Of a DNA stretch of 64,000 nt, positions 27,171 through 35,641 are shown piece by piece. Position numbers and translations under genes: made by a program. Numbering within the stretch: position 1 is the stretch's first letter; the number at the start of each line of letters is the position of its first letter. This stretch comes from Edwardsiella anguillarum (lineage in GTDB: Bacteria; Pseudomonadota; Gammaproteobacteria; Enterobacterales; Enterobacteriaceae): NCBI RefSeq assembly GCF_008801815.1, contig NZ_VZOX01000003.1. The stretch is one strand, 5' to 3'. The notes beneath the pieces are model-generated. The model saw nothing but the letters and a program-made list of their open reading frames with translations. It was not told where the DNA came from and searched no databases.

Positions 27171-29225
27171 ATGGAACTCAGGGCCACCAAGCTGGGACAG
27201 CGTCTGGCGCAGCATCCGTATAATCGGGTACGCGTGCTGAACGCCGGTATCGAGGTCAGCGGAGAGCGGCACCAGTATCTGATCCCATTTAACCAACTGA
27301 TGGCGCTGCGCTGCAAGCGGGGATTGGTATGGGGTGAGTTGGAGTTTGAGCTGCCGGATCAGCGGGTTGTCCGCCTGCATGGCACGGATTGGCAGGAGAC
27401 ACAGCGATTTCATCAGCAGCTGATGCAACGCTGGTGCGGGTGGAGCGAGGAGATGGCGCAGATCAGCGCCGAGGTGCTGCAGGCCCAGTGCCAGACGCTG
27501 CAGGCGCTGACGCAGCGCGACGGCTGGCTGACGCGCGCCGATCTGGCGTCCCTGGCGCAGGATATCGACCGTACGCTTCAGGCGCTGCCGCTGCCGGAGC
27601 AGCGGCTAGAGGCGTTTCCGGCCTGTGCCTCGCTGTACCACGACTGTCTGGCGTGGCGCGATGAGGGCGAGCAGCGCCGTCAGCGGCATAACCGCCGGTG
27701 GAGCCAGCGGGTGCTGAGCGAACGGGCGGATTTTTTTGCCGAGGCCATGCCGTCGCCGCTCAATGACAGCCAGGCGCTGGCGGTGGTCAATGGCGAACAG
27801 AATGTGCTGGTGCTGGCCGGCGCCGGCAGCGGTAAGACCAGCGTCCTGCTGGCGCGCTGTGCCTGGCTGCTGCAGGGCGGGCAGGTTGACGCCGGCCAGA
27901 TATTGCCGCTGGCCTTCGGCCGCCGGGCGGCGCAAGAGATGACGCAGCGGCTGCGGCAGACGCCGGGCTGCGCGGAGGTCCAGGCCAGAACTTTTCACGG
28001 GCTGGCGCTGTATATCGTTAATCAGACGGCCCGCCGGCCGGTGGCCATTTCACGCCTGGCGAGCGATCACGAGGTGCGCGACGCTTTTCTGCTCGCCGAG
28101 TGGCAGCGTCAGTGCGCGGAGAAGAAAAGCCAGGCCAAAGGGTGGCGCCAGTGGCTGGCGCTGCTGTTCGACGATCTTCCGGAGCGGGAAGACTTTTGGC
28201 AGGATACCGCGCTGCAGGCGCGTCTGGTACCTCGCCTGGCGTACTGGATCGGGCTGCTGCGCGAGCACGGCGGCAGTCAGGCGGCGATGGTCGAACAGGC
28301 GCCGGAGGCCCTGCGTGCGCCGTTTCAACAGCGTCTGCGCCTGTTGGCGCCGCTGCTCAAGGCGTGGAAGGCGGCGCTGAAGCAGGAGGGGGCGCTGGAT
28401 TTTCCGGCGCTGCTTCAGCAGGCGCAGGCGCAGCTGGAGAAGGGGCGTTTCATCAGCCCGTGGCGACATATTCTGGTGGACGAGTTTCAGGATATCTCGC
28501 CGCAGCGGGCGCGACTTCTGGCTGCGCTGCGCAGCCAGAACAGCCACAGCGCGCTGTTCGCCGTCGGGGATGACTGGCAGGCTATCTACCGTTTCAGCGG
28601 CGCGCAGCTGACGCTGACAACTGCCTTTCACCACTATTTTGGCGCGGGGGAGTGCTGTCGGCTGGACACCTCTTACCGGTTTAATCGCCGCATCGGCGAG
28701 ATCGCCAATGGTTTCGTACAGCAGAATCCACACCAGGCGAAGAAGACGCTCAACGCCCTGCGCGATGGCGATCGGCAGTCGGTCACCCTGCTGCCGCAGA
28801 GCCAGCTGGAGGCGCTGCTCGATAAGCTGAGCGGCTATGTGCGGGCCGATGAGTCCATTCTGATCCTGGCGCGCTATCATCACCTGCGGCCGGCGCTGCT
28901 GGATCGCGCCGCGACGCGCTGGCCGGGGCTGGATCTCCACTTTATGACCCTGCACGGCAGCAAGGGGTGCCAGGCGGACTATGTGATCGTGCTGGGGCTG
29001 CATGAGGGGCGGGATGGCTTTCCCGCGCCGGAGGCTCCCAGTGTGATCGAGGAGGTGCTGCTGCCCGCGGCGGAGGCGTTCCCCGATGCCGAAGAGCGGC
29101 GGCTGCTGTATGTGGCGCTGACCCGCGCCCGTCACCGGGTGTGGCTGCTGCAGGATCCGCTGCGGCCCTCACGCTTCGTGGCCGCGCTGCAGCGTCTGGG
29201 CGCCGTCGCGCGCCGTAAGGCGTAA
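27171..29225 (+). CDS. helD: DNA helicase IV
   Basis: A superfamily I 3'-5' DNA helicase of the UvrD/Rep type. From ATG 27171 (MELRATKLGQRLAQHP) it is 684 residues, the same length as E. coli HelD. In-frame ATGs at 27123 and 27141/27144 would add residues without similarity. Motifs are Walker A VLAGAGSGKTSVL (about 215-227), motif Ia GRRAAQEM, motif II HILVDEFQDISP, motif III FAVGDDWQAIYRFSGA, motif V TLHGSKGCQADYV and motif VI RRLLYVALTRAR. The N-terminal HelD-specific domain occupies about 1-190. It converges with mgsA. Confidence 0.95.
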   Translation: MELRATKLGQRLAQHPYNRVRVLNAGIEVSGERHQYLIPFNQLMALRCKRGLVWGELEFELPDQRVVRLHGTDWQETQRFHQQLMQRWCGWSEEMAQISAEVLQAQCQTLQALTQRDGWLTRADLASLAQDIDRTLQALPLPEQRLEAFPACASLYHDCLAWRDEGEQRRQRHNRRWSQRVLSERADFFAEAMPSPLNDSQALAVVNGEQNVLVLAGAGSGKTSVLLARCAWLLQGGQVDAGQILPLAFGRRAAQEMTQRLRQTPGCAEVQARTFHGLALYIVNQTARRPVAISRLASDHEVRDAFLLAEWQRQCAEKKSQAKGWRQWLALLFDDLPEREDFWQDTALQARLVPRLAYWIGLLREHGGSQAAMVEQAPEALRAPFQQRLRLLAPLLKAWKAALKQEGALDFPALLQQAQAQLEKGRFISPWRHILVDEFQDISPQRARLLAALRSQNSHSALFAVGDDWQAIYRFSGAQLTLTTAFHHYFGAGECCRLDTSYRFNRRIGEIANGFVQQNPHQAKKTLNALRDGDRQSVTLLPQSQLEALLDKLSGYVRADESILILARYHHLRPALLDRAATRWPGLDLHFMTLHGSKGCQADYVIVLGLHEGRDGFPAPEAPSVIEEVLLPAAEAFPDAEERRLLYVALTRARHRVWLLQDPLRPSRFVAALQRLGAVARRKA

Positions 29226-29230
29226 TCTCC

Positions 29231-29260
29231 GCAGGGCGGGCGTCTGACGGCCCGCCCTGC
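29231..29260. terminator. Hairpin between convergent helD and mgsA
   Basis: GCAGGGCGGGC pairs perfectly with GCCCGCCCTGC across an eight-base loop, between two convergent stops. There is no T run, so efficiency as an intrinsic terminator is uncertain. Confidence 0.6.
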
Positions 29261-29268
29261 GAACCGCA

Positions 29269-29727
29269 TCAGATCAGGCGTTCGTTAAGATAGCGCTGAT
29301 AGTCGGGAATGGCGATGGGCATTTCGCCGGCAAACATCGGCGAACTTATCAGGAAATCCGCCGTGGCGCGGTTGTTGGCGACCGGAATATTCCAGACGGT
29401 CGCCAGGCGCAGCAGCGCCTTCACGTCCGGATCGTGCGGTACGGCGTTGAGCGGATCCCAAAAGAACACCAGCATGTCGATTTTGCCTTCGGCGATCAGC
29501 GCGCCGACCTGCTGATCCCCGCCCATGGGGCCGCTCAGCATGCAGTGTACTGGGATCCCAGTGGCGCTGTGGATCAGGCTGCCGGTGGTCCCGGTCGCAT
29601 AGAGCTCGTGTTCGCTGAGCTGCGGCTTGTTGCTGTTGACCCACTCCAGCAGCGCCTGTTTGCGGTGGTCGTGTGCTACCAGGGCGATGCGTTTACGGCT
29701 GGGGAGAGTTCGGGTGGTCATTTCCAT
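29269..29727 (-). CDS. mgsA: Methylglyoxal synthase
   Basis: MgsA converts dihydroxyacetone phosphate to methylglyoxal and phosphate, a bypass that relieves sugar-phosphate stress. It has 152 residues, as in E. coli. Visible motifs are IALVAHDHRK (about 14-23), the phosphate-binding ATGTTGSLI (about 44-52), the catalytic Asp71 in SGPMGGDQQ, and FFWDPLNAVPHDPDVKALLR with VWNIPVANNRATADF. The start MEMTTRTL was chosen by similarity. Confidence 0.97.
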   Translation of the reverse strand: MEMTTRTLPSRKRIALVAHDHRKQALLEWVNSNKPQLSEHELYATGTTGSLIHSATGIPVHCMLSGPMGGDQQVGALIAEGKIDMLVFFWDPLNAVPHDPDVKALLRLATVWNIPVANNRATADFLISSPMFAGEMPIAIPDYQRYLNERLI

Positions 29728-29975
29728 GCTGTTGGCCTTTATCAGAAAAAGTAGTCTTATGGGCGGTGTCCCGCGGCGCGGGGCATTAACCCCGGCGGCG
29801 CAATGCCCCATGCGCTGCGCGCACGGCGTTTGGCGCGTTGGCAGCGCTGTGTCGAGGCGGGGCGTAAGCCGCGATGAAACACGCGCGATACCCTATCAGG
29901 ATATCGCCCGGAGCGCCGCGACGCGGCGCAAGAAAGGGACAATAAAGCGAAAGTGAACGGGCGGCGCCCGGCGGC

Positions 29976-30461
29976 TCAACGCGTAAGCGCAGGCAGGGCG
30001 GCGGCGGCGGCGCTGTGGTTATAGCGCTGCAGCTGCTGGCGATAGTCGCCGGCGGGCGGCGAGCTGAGGACGTCCGCGCGGTATTCCAGCGGGATCCCGC
30101 GGTGGTTGAGCAGCTCGAAGTTCAGCGTCTGCTCCAGCTGACGGATATCCCGATCGTCTCCGATGCGCGGCAGCTTGATGGTCACCGAGGTGGCCTCCCG
30201 GGTATCAAAGACGGCGATCAGCGGAGCCGAGTAATGGGGCTCTCCGTTTGCCGTCAGCGGCTTGGCGACCCGAAACAGCATCTGGTGGATACCGGCGTCC
30301 AGCTCCAGGCTGTTGGCGCTTTTGAACAGCGCCGCGGGCAATGGCTGTCCGTCGATGGCCAACAGCTCGACATCGCTGCCAAATTTCAGCGTGGTGGCTG
30401 ACAGGGCGTGACAAAAGAGCAGCCCGCCGCAGCTTAGAGCCAGTAAAACACGTGATCGCAT
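29976..30461 (-). CDS. csgI: CsgI/YccT, DUF2057 periplasmic protein
   Basis: A 161-residue exported protein of the DUF2057 family. The signal peptide is MRSRVLLALSCGGLLFCHALSA, and the mature part begins TTLKFGSDVELLAIDGQ. The family pattern of LPAALFKSANSLELDAGIHQ followed by VAKPL and a peptide ending YRQQLQRY is present. In Salmonella and E. coli, YccT (CsgI) restrains curli assembly in the periplasm; that role here is inferred. It is divergent from yccU, as in E. coli. Confidence 0.88.
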   Translation of the reverse strand: MRSRVLLALSCGGLLFCHALSATTLKFGSDVELLAIDGQPLPAALFKSANSLELDAGIHQMLFRVAKPLTANGEPHYSAPLIAVFDTREATSVTIKLPRIGDDRDIRQLEQTLNFELLNHRGIPLEYRADVLSSPPAGDYRQQLQRYNHSAAAAALPALTR

Positions 30462-30652
30462 GGGGTCCTCAAATTTACTCAGGCGAAGGGCATGATGCCA
30501 ACGGATCCAATGGCCGATGAGGTGTATCAAAACATTTCCCGTTAACATATTTTTACATTATAAGGGGCTTCAGCGCGCTTCGTCAAAAAACCTTTCCCGC
30601 CGCCCACGGGCGATCTAAGCTGAGAATATCACTTTTTTCCGGAGAGTCCGCA

Positions 30653-31072
30653 ATGGAAGATGAAACGATTAAGCTGATTTTACGCCGGGTGCATCATATC
30701 GCCTTGGTCGGCGCCAGCGAGCGGCCAGAGCGGGCCAGCTATCGGGTGATGGCGTACCTGCTGGAGCAGGGATATCGGGTAACGCCGGTCAGCCCAAAGC
30801 TGGCCGGACAGACGCTGCTGGGACAGCGGGTGTATGCCGCGCTGGCGGATATTCCGCATCCCATCGATATGGTCGATGTCTTTCGCAACGCTGAGGCCGC
30901 CGTCGCGGTTGCCCGGGAGGCGATCGCCGTGGGCGCCGGTGTGCTGTGGCTGCAGCTGGGGGTGATAAGCCCGCAGGCGCAGGCGCTGGCCCAGGCGGCG
31001 GGGATGCAGGTGGTGATGGACCGCTGTCCGAAGATCGAGATTCCGAGGCTGGGGATAACGCGCGGGGCGTAA
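30653..31072 (+). CDS. yccU: YccU, CoA-binding domain protein
   Basis: A 139-residue single-domain Rossmann-fold protein of the CoA_binding family. Recognisable parts are HIALVGASERPERASYRVMAY (about 17-37), the segment VTPVSPKLAGQTLLGQRVYA, IDMVDVFRNAEAAV, LWLQLGVISPQA and VVMDRCPKIEIPRL at the end. Its function is not known. A GGAGAG site precedes ATG 30653. It converges with hspQ. Confidence 0.94.
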   Translation: MEDETIKLILRRVHHIALVGASERPERASYRVMAYLLEQGYRVTPVSPKLAGQTLLGQRVYAALADIPHPIDMVDVFRNAEAAVAVAREAIAVGAGVLWLQLGVISPQAQALAQAAGMQVVMDRCPKIEIPRLGITRGA

Positions 31073-31073
31073 G

Positions 31074-31103
31074 GAAAAAACGGCCCCCGCCGAGGCGGGG
31101 GCG
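31074..31103 (-). terminator. Terminator between yccU and hspQ
   Basis: GCCCCCGCC pairs with GGCGGGGGC. On the minus strand the stem is followed by CG and six T, and on the plus strand by no T run, so it mainly serves hspQ. Confidence 0.8.
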
Positions 31104-31109
31104 GCCGGC

Positions 31110-31430
31110 TCAGTTGCGCAGGCGGGGCGCCAGCAGCTGAGCCCGAATGGACTCCGCCAGATCGTCCATCGACGGCTGCTCTGGATGCGAGTCGCTGCTC
31201 TCGCCATCAAGCTGGGCCTCCGCCAGGTAGGTATGTACCGGCTGGCCCTGCTCATCCTCCATCACCACGTGATACCAGGGGGCGTGGCGCAGAACCTCGT
31301 TGGCGCCCAGATCATCGTCATCCGGGGCGTCATCCAGGGCATATTCGGGGTCAATATCTATCACTACGCCCAGCGATCCCAACAGTTTGTGACGAACCTG
31401 CTGCCCAATGCCAAATTTGCTGGTAATCAT
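31110..31430 (-). CDS. hspQ: Heat shock protein HspQ
   Basis: A small hemimethylated-DNA-binding-fold protein that acts as a specificity factor for Lon and promotes degradation of denatured DnaA in E. coli. The 106-residue protein begins MITSKFGIGQQVRHKLLGSLGVVIDIDPEY and contains VLRHAPWYHVVMEDEQGQP and VHTYLAEAQL, all family hallmarks. Lon modulation is of interest because SulA, a Lon substrate, is also encoded in this window. Confidence 0.95.
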   Translation of the reverse strand: MITSKFGIGQQVRHKLLGSLGVVIDIDPEYALDDAPDDDDLGANEVLRHAPWYHVVMEDEQGQPVHTYLAEAQLDGESSDSHPEQPSMDDLAESIRAQLLAPRLRN

Positions 31431-31609
31431 ATGACCTCCTTTGCAACCGCTGCGTCTACTTTTTCGGGGAAGACTCCGTGTAATATGCGGGTGGAAATGC
31501 CTGTTTCAAGTCTACGCTAGGGCATACCCCGTAACGGTGTGCGGCGTCGGTGCTCACGGCCAGTTACGGGACACGCCCTCGTCTATTGTCTCACCGGCGC
31601 CAGGATCGC

Positions 31610-32806
31610 CTAGCGATCGCCCATGACCCGGCAGGCAAATCCTTTCAGGTACAGTCCCTCTGGGTAGGTGGCAATGACCGGGTGATCGGCGGCCTGACGG
31701 TACTGTTCTATAAATTGTATATCACGTCCGGCGTCGACGGCGGCGTCGGCCAAAATTTTCTGGAACAGGTCGGTCGGCATCAGCCCCGAACAGGAGAAGG
31801 TCAGCAAGATGCCGCCGGGGCGCAGCAGCTGCAGGGCCAGCATGTTGATATCTTTATAGCCGCGGCAGGCGCCGGCGAGCTGATTTTTGTTTTCAACAAA
31901 CTTGGGCGGATCCATGACGATCAGATCGAAGGTTTTCCCTTCGTCACGGTAGCGGCGCAGCAGCTGGAACACATCGTCGCGCAGGAAGTCGGCGCGCGCC
32001 AGATCCAGTCCGTTAAGCGCGACGTTCTGGCGGGCGATATCCAGCGCCGCCTGTGAGGTATCGACGCTGGTGACGTGGGCGCAGCCGCCCATCAGGGTCG
32101 AGACGGCGAAGGCGCCGGTATAGGAGAAGCAGTTCAGCACATGCGCATCGCGGGCAAAGCGGCGGGCCGCCAGGCGGCTGTCGCGCTGATCAAGATAGAA
32201 GCCGGTCTTGTGGCCCCCCTTGATATCGACCAGGATCTGCATACCGTGTTCGCGGATAGGCAGCAGATCGGGCGGCAGGGCGCCGGATACCGGACCTTGC
32301 GCGAGGGGCAGCCCCTCTTTCTTGCGTACGGCCACATCGGAGCGATCGTAGATCGCGCACTGTGGGTAGAGGGCGTGCAGGGCGTCTAACAGCGTAGCGC
32401 GCTGGTATTCGGCGCCGGCGGAGAGCAGCTGCAGCACCAGCGTATCCTGAAAGCGATCGATAGTGATCCCCGGCATGCCATCGGACTCTCCGGCAATCAG
32501 GCGATAGCCGGTCAGATCATCGCGCTCGACCAGCCAGTCACGCCAGCGCTGAGCCTGCTGTAGACGGCGTTCGAAAAAGGCCCGATCGATGTTCTCATCC
32601 CGGTCAAAGCTCCAGACGCGGGCCCGGATCTGGGACTGGGGAGAGTAGGCGGCGCGGGCCAGCCACTTGCCCAGATGGTCGCAGACGTCCAGCGTTTCAC
32701 CGCTGACGGCATTGCCTTCGATGCGCGCCACGGCGCCGGAAAAAATCCAGGGGTGGCGGCGGAGTAAGGACTTTTCGCGTCCTTTGGCGAGGATTAAACG
32801 GGCCAA
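31610..32806 (-). CDS. rlmI: 23S rRNA m5C1962 methyltransferase
   Basis: RlmI methylates C1962 of 23S rRNA with S-adenosylmethionine. The 398-residue protein has an N-terminal PUA domain (about 1-75; ILAKGREKSLLRRHPWIFSGAV), a linker, and the Rossmann domain with VLNCFSYTGAFAVSTLMGG (about 220-238), DFLRDDVFQLL and the catalytic loop VMDPPKFVENKNQL (about 296-309). TFSCSGLM follows, with the cysteine used for catalysis. It lies between hspQ and yccX, as in E. coli. Confidence 0.96.
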   Translation of the reverse strand: MARLILAKGREKSLLRRHPWIFSGAVARIEGNAVSGETLDVCDHLGKWLARAAYSPQSQIRARVWSFDRDENIDRAFFERRLQQAQRWRDWLVERDDLTGYRLIAGESDGMPGITIDRFQDTLVLQLLSAGAEYQRATLLDALHALYPQCAIYDRSDVAVRKKEGLPLAQGPVSGALPPDLLPIREHGMQILVDIKGGHKTGFYLDQRDSRLAARRFARDAHVLNCFSYTGAFAVSTLMGGCAHVTSVDTSQAALDIARQNVALNGLDLARADFLRDDVFQLLRRYRDEGKTFDLIVMDPPKFVENKNQLAGACRGYKDINMLALQLLRPGGILLTFSCSGLMPTDLFQKILADAAVDAGRDIQFIEQYRQAADHPVIATYPEGLYLKGFACRVMGDR

Positions 32807-33073
32807 GATTCACCTTCAATATACAGTTATGGAAGCGGCGGGCGGCTATCATAGCCGAATGTGGGCGGAGGCACTAGGGCGTGTCCCGTAACGGGTCGAG
32901 AGCATTATCGGCGGTCATTTTAGCCCAGGGCCAGGCGCGAGCGGCGAGGTTTTCGGCCCCGATGCACCGTGGGTGACCTCGCGCCGGGCTAACGTGGCCC
33001 CGCTCCTACGTGACGCGGCGGCGCGCGAATGCGCTATGATAGAGGGAAACGGTGTGGCCAGGGAGAGCGCGCA

Positions 33074-33352
33074 ATGGGAAGAGAGTGTGTGGCAGCCTAT
33101 GTCAGTGGGCGGGTGCAGGGCGTGGGATTCCGCTATGGCACCCAGCGTCAGGCGATGGGGCTGGGGCTGACCGGCTATGCCCTCAACCTGGACGATGGTC
33201 GGGTTGAGGTACTGGTCGAGGGTGAGGCGTCGGCGGTGGCGCAGCTGCTGCGCTGGCTGTCAGCCGGCGGCCCCCGCTATGCCCGGGTCGTTCGGGTCGA
33301 TACGGAGCCGCGTCCCCTGCAGCATTTTCAGCGTTTTGAGATCCGCTATTGA
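33074..33352 (+). CDS. yccX: Acylphosphatase
   Basis: It hydrolyses acyl phosphates such as carbamoyl or acetyl phosphate. The 92-residue protein has the AcyP signature SGRVQGVGFRYGTQ with catalytic Arg20, and NLDDGRVEVLVEG with catalytic Asn38. AGGGAGAG lies upstream of ATG 33074; an in-frame ATG at 33029 would add 15 residues not found in the family. It converges with tusE. Confidence 0.94.
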   Translation: MGRECVAAYVSGRVQGVGFRYGTQRQAMGLGLTGYALNLDDGRVEVLVEGEASAVAQLLRWLSAGGPRYARVVRVDTEPRPLQHFQRFEIRY

Positions 33353-33378
33353 GGCCGCCGACGGCGGCGCCGGGAGGA

Positions 33379-33708
33379 TTAAATGCATTTTACCGGTCTG
33401 GGCAGCCCGGCTATTTTGGTGGCCTGCTTCGCCGGTCCCTTGGGGAATAGGCGGTACAGATAGCGGCTGTTTCCCTTCTCCTCGCCGTATTTTTGCGTCA
33501 TGGCCTTCACCAGCATGCGGATCGCCGGTGAGGTATTGAAGGTTTGGTAAAACTCACGCACGAAGCGTACGACCTCCCAGTGCGCCTCGCTCAGGGTGAT
33601 CCCCTCCTGCAGCGCCAGGATCTCGGCCAGCGCTTCGCTCCACTCCTGACTATTGAGCAGATATCCCTGGGCGTCGGTTTCAATGCAACGGCCGTCAAAC
33701 TCTAACAT
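33379..33708 (-). CDS. tusE: Sulfurtransferase TusE
   Basis: TusE is the DsrC-like last carrier of the TusABCDE relay that brings sulfur to MnmA for 2-thiouridine in tRNA anticodons. It has 109 residues. The penultimate residue, Cys108 in PRPVKCI, is the active cysteine. The protein starts MLEFDGRCIETDAQGYLLNS and contains WEVVRFVREFYQTFNTSPAIRML, as in E. coli. Confidence 0.96.
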   Translation of the reverse strand: MLEFDGRCIETDAQGYLLNSQEWSEALAEILALQEGITLSEAHWEVVRFVREFYQTFNTSPAIRMLVKAMTQKYGEEKGNSRYLYRLFPKGPAKQATKIAGLPRPVKCI

Positions 33709-33780
33709 GGTAACTTATCCTAACAGGCAAACAACGCCGCTCAGTGTACCCCAAGGCCCGGCGGGCGCCAAACGGCGCCC

Positions 33781-33807
33781 AAAAAAACGCCCCGCGGTGG
33801 CGGGGCG
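33781..33807 (-). terminator. Intrinsic terminator of yccA
   Basis: On the minus strand CGCCCCG pairs with CGGGGCG and is followed by seven T, 17 bases past the yccA stop. Confidence 0.9.
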
Positions 33808-33823
33808 CAGAGCGGGGTGCGAC

Positions 33824-34486
33824 TCAGTTGCTGCGGGCGAATCCCAGCAGGCTGAGCAGGCTGATGAACAGGTTATACAGCGAGACATACAGCCCAACGG
33901 TGGCGCGGATGTAGTTGGTTTCTCCGCCGTGAATGATATTGCTGGTCTCCCACAGGATAGCGCCGGTAGAGAACAGGATAAACAGCGCGCTGATGGCTAA
34001 AGAGAGCGCCGGCAGCTGCAGGAACAGATTCGCGACCACGGCCAGCAGCAGCACCACAAAACCGGCCATCATCATACCGGAGAGGAAAGACATGTCCTTA
34101 CGGGTGGTCAGCACATAGGCGGAGCAGCAGAAGAAGACCAGTGCGGTGCCGCCCAGCGCCAGCATGATCAGATCGCCTGCGCCGCTGGCGATAAAGCTGC
34201 TGAGGATCGGGCCAAGGGTATAGCCCATAAAGCCGGTCAGGGCGAATACGGCCAGCAGACCGGCCGGGCGATCGGCCAGGCGGTAGGTCAGAAACATCAG
34301 GCCATAAAAGCCGACCAGCATCAGCAGCAGGCCCGGCGCCGGCAGCATCAGGACCGTACTGACGGTGGCGGTTAAGGCGGAGAAAGCCAGGGTCAGCGCC
34401 AGCAGAAAATAGGTATTGCGCAGGACTTTGTGCGTACTCAGCAGTGAACTGCGCGCAGAGGTAGAGGAAACGACAATACGATCCAT
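33824..34486 (-). CDS. yccA: YccA, modulator of FtsH protease (BAX inhibitor-1 family)
   Basis: A 220-residue inner membrane protein with seven helices, of the BAX inhibitor-1/TMBIM family. In E. coli YccA is a substrate and inhibitor of FtsH and protects jammed SecY. Motifs are HKVLRNTYFLLALTLAFSAL, FALTGFMGYTLGPILSSF and the end-region LYVSLYNLFISLLSLLGFARSN. It lies upstream of and divergent from serT, as in E. coli. Confidence 0.96.
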   Translation of the reverse strand: MDRIVVSSTSARSSLLSTHKVLRNTYFLLALTLAFSALTATVSTVLMLPAPGLLLMLVGFYGLMFLTYRLADRPAGLLAVFALTGFMGYTLGPILSSFIASGAGDLIMLALGGTALVFFCCSAYVLTTRKDMSFLSGMMMAGFVVLLLAVVANLFLQLPALSLAISALFILFSTGAILWETSNIIHGGETNYIRATVGLYVSLYNLFISLLSLLGFARSN

Positions 34487-34802
34487 ACGAAGATTCTCTC
34501 GTTGTGTTATAGGTATCGGATGAGATGACGCCAGCGCGACGGCGGCAAGACATTGTTTTCCTGCCCAATGCGAATGGTATCCCTCAACCCAGACTAAAAT
34601 ATAATTATTGGAATAAAAAGCAGAAAGACGGTTTACCCATCTTTACGCACCTCTGCCGCCGTCGCGGCGGTGTGATGCGCGCTTTTTATCCCGCGCTGCG
34701 CAAAAAGGGATCAAACGGCGCGCGCATTGCCGATTTTGGCAGCACTTGCACCGGGGTGGCCTTTACAAGCGGGGTGGCGCTGGATATAGTCTTCCCCATC
34801 GC
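34487..34802. other. Region between yccA and serT
   Basis: About 315 bases holding the yccA promoter on one side and the serT promoter on the other. No gene is supported. Confidence 0.4.
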
Positions 34803-34890
34803 GGAGGAGTGGCTGAGTGGTTTAAGGCAGCGGTCTTGAAAACCGTCGAGTGTAACAGCTCCTAGAGTTCGAATCTCTACTCCTCCGCCA
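34803..34890 (+). tRNA. serT: tRNA-Ser (anticodon UGA)
   Basis: An 88-base type II tRNA with CCA encoded. Acceptor GGAGGAG pairs with CTCCTCC, followed by discriminator G and CCA, which fits serine. The anticodon loop is CTTGAAA (34835-34841) with TGA at 34837-34839. A long variable arm and the T loop TTCGAAT follow. It sits just after yccA, as serT does in E. coli. The DNA beyond its terminator is AT-rich accessory sequence, so this tRNA marks one edge of an island. Confidence 0.97.
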
Positions 34891-34896
34891 AAATTC

Positions 34897-34927
34897 AGGC
34901 CCGAGCTATCATTAGCTTGGGCCTTTT
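34897..34927 (+). terminator. Intrinsic terminator of serT
   Basis: AGGCCCGAGCT pairs with AGCTTGGGCCT (one G-T pair) over the loop ATCATT, followed by a T run. Confidence 0.9.
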
Positions 34928-35500
34928 TAGTTTTTGTACTTCTCAATATGCTATCAGTCTTCAGCTTGTATGAGATACTATCTAGAAACAGCGGCTCCTG
35001 GCTCAGCTAGGTATGGGCTTTTCGTGCCTGCTGGTCACTGGCGCGGTTAAGTTTAGAGATAACGGCAAGATGCACAGCGGCAGGTCGTTGGCGGACGTTG
35101 CTCCCACGTGGGCACGCAACCTGCTATGTGGTATATACCGTACCGGCCGCCGTAGGGGTATTTATACTACCTTAGCGATTCTTTTTCTGGGGGCGGATTT
35201 CATTCTGAACTCATCACGCAGCCGCTCTTTAGTGAAACCGCAATCTTCTGCAATGGCGGCCGCGCGCCGAGCTGCTAATCCGTCATTTTTCATGATCCAT
35301 CCCCCGCTGTAAGGCATGTGTGATTTACGTATCCGGGAGGGTCTATACCGGAACGCTAGATTTTTCCGCGACCAGTGACAGTGGGGCTATCACATAAACG
35401 ACCGGTTGAGTGTCAATAGCTAAAAGGGATCTTAGGTCCAATGGAGCGAAGTTTCTCATTAAGAAATATCTTTCTTCTTTGATGTCTCCTTATAATAGCC
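34928..35500. other. Accessory spacer with two very small open frames
   Basis: Nothing recognised. The minus strand has a 43-codon frame with a good ribosome-binding site (listed separately) and a 38-codon frame (35343-35459) without one. A 99-codon plus-strand frame at 35013-35312 lacks a ribosome-binding site and overlaps the better minus-strand frame. Confidence 0.35.
35162..35293 (-). CDS. Unrecognised 43-residue basic protein
   Basis: A minus-strand frame with ATG at 35293 and GGGGGA 7 bases upstream. The sequence starts MKNDGLAARRAAAIAEDCGF, then TKERLRDEFRMK and a basic tail PRKRIAKVV. It is rich in Arg, Lys and Ala and predicted to be helical. It could be the truncated N-terminus of a larger phage or island protein. 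I do not recognise a family with confidence. Confidence 0.4.
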   Translation of the reverse strand: MKNDGLAARRAAAIAEDCGFTKERLRDEFRMKSAPRKRIAKVV

Positions 35501-35641
35501 TCAGATCACCTGCTCTGCCAGCTTGTCTGACATATTGATATGTTCATAACAAAGCGGGGAAAATCGTGCGATATCTTCATAATTCAGTATTTCACCCTGA
35601 GCACGTAGATGCTCTACGGCTGCCAGCATATAAATAGTGTT
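35501..35641 (-). pseudogene. C-terminal fragment of a Tn3-family transposase
   Basis: The minus strand reads NTIYMLAAVEHLRAQGEILN then YEDIARFSPLCYEHINM before diverging and stopping at 35501. This matches the end of Tn3-family TnpA proteins as I recall it (WNTVYM...ALRAQG...ED.ARLSPL..EHINM). The usual final 20-30 residues after HINM are replaced by unrelated sequence, and everything upstream of Asn is lost. It is therefore a scar of about 46 codons. Together with the resolvase fragment at 39053-39575 it brackets the passenger genes. Confidence 0.75.

Noticed and set aside
34803..34890. A direct repeat of the serT 3' end marking the far attachment site of the island
   Set aside because: The only similar sequence, the 3' end of the tRNA-like gene at 38866-38888, shares TTCGAATC and CTCC-type segments that all serine tRNAs share. 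It is not a convincing att copy.
35013..35312. A 99-codon plus-strand frame after serT
   Set aside because: No ribosome-binding site, no protein-like pattern, and it lies opposite a minus-strand frame with a good ribosome-binding site.
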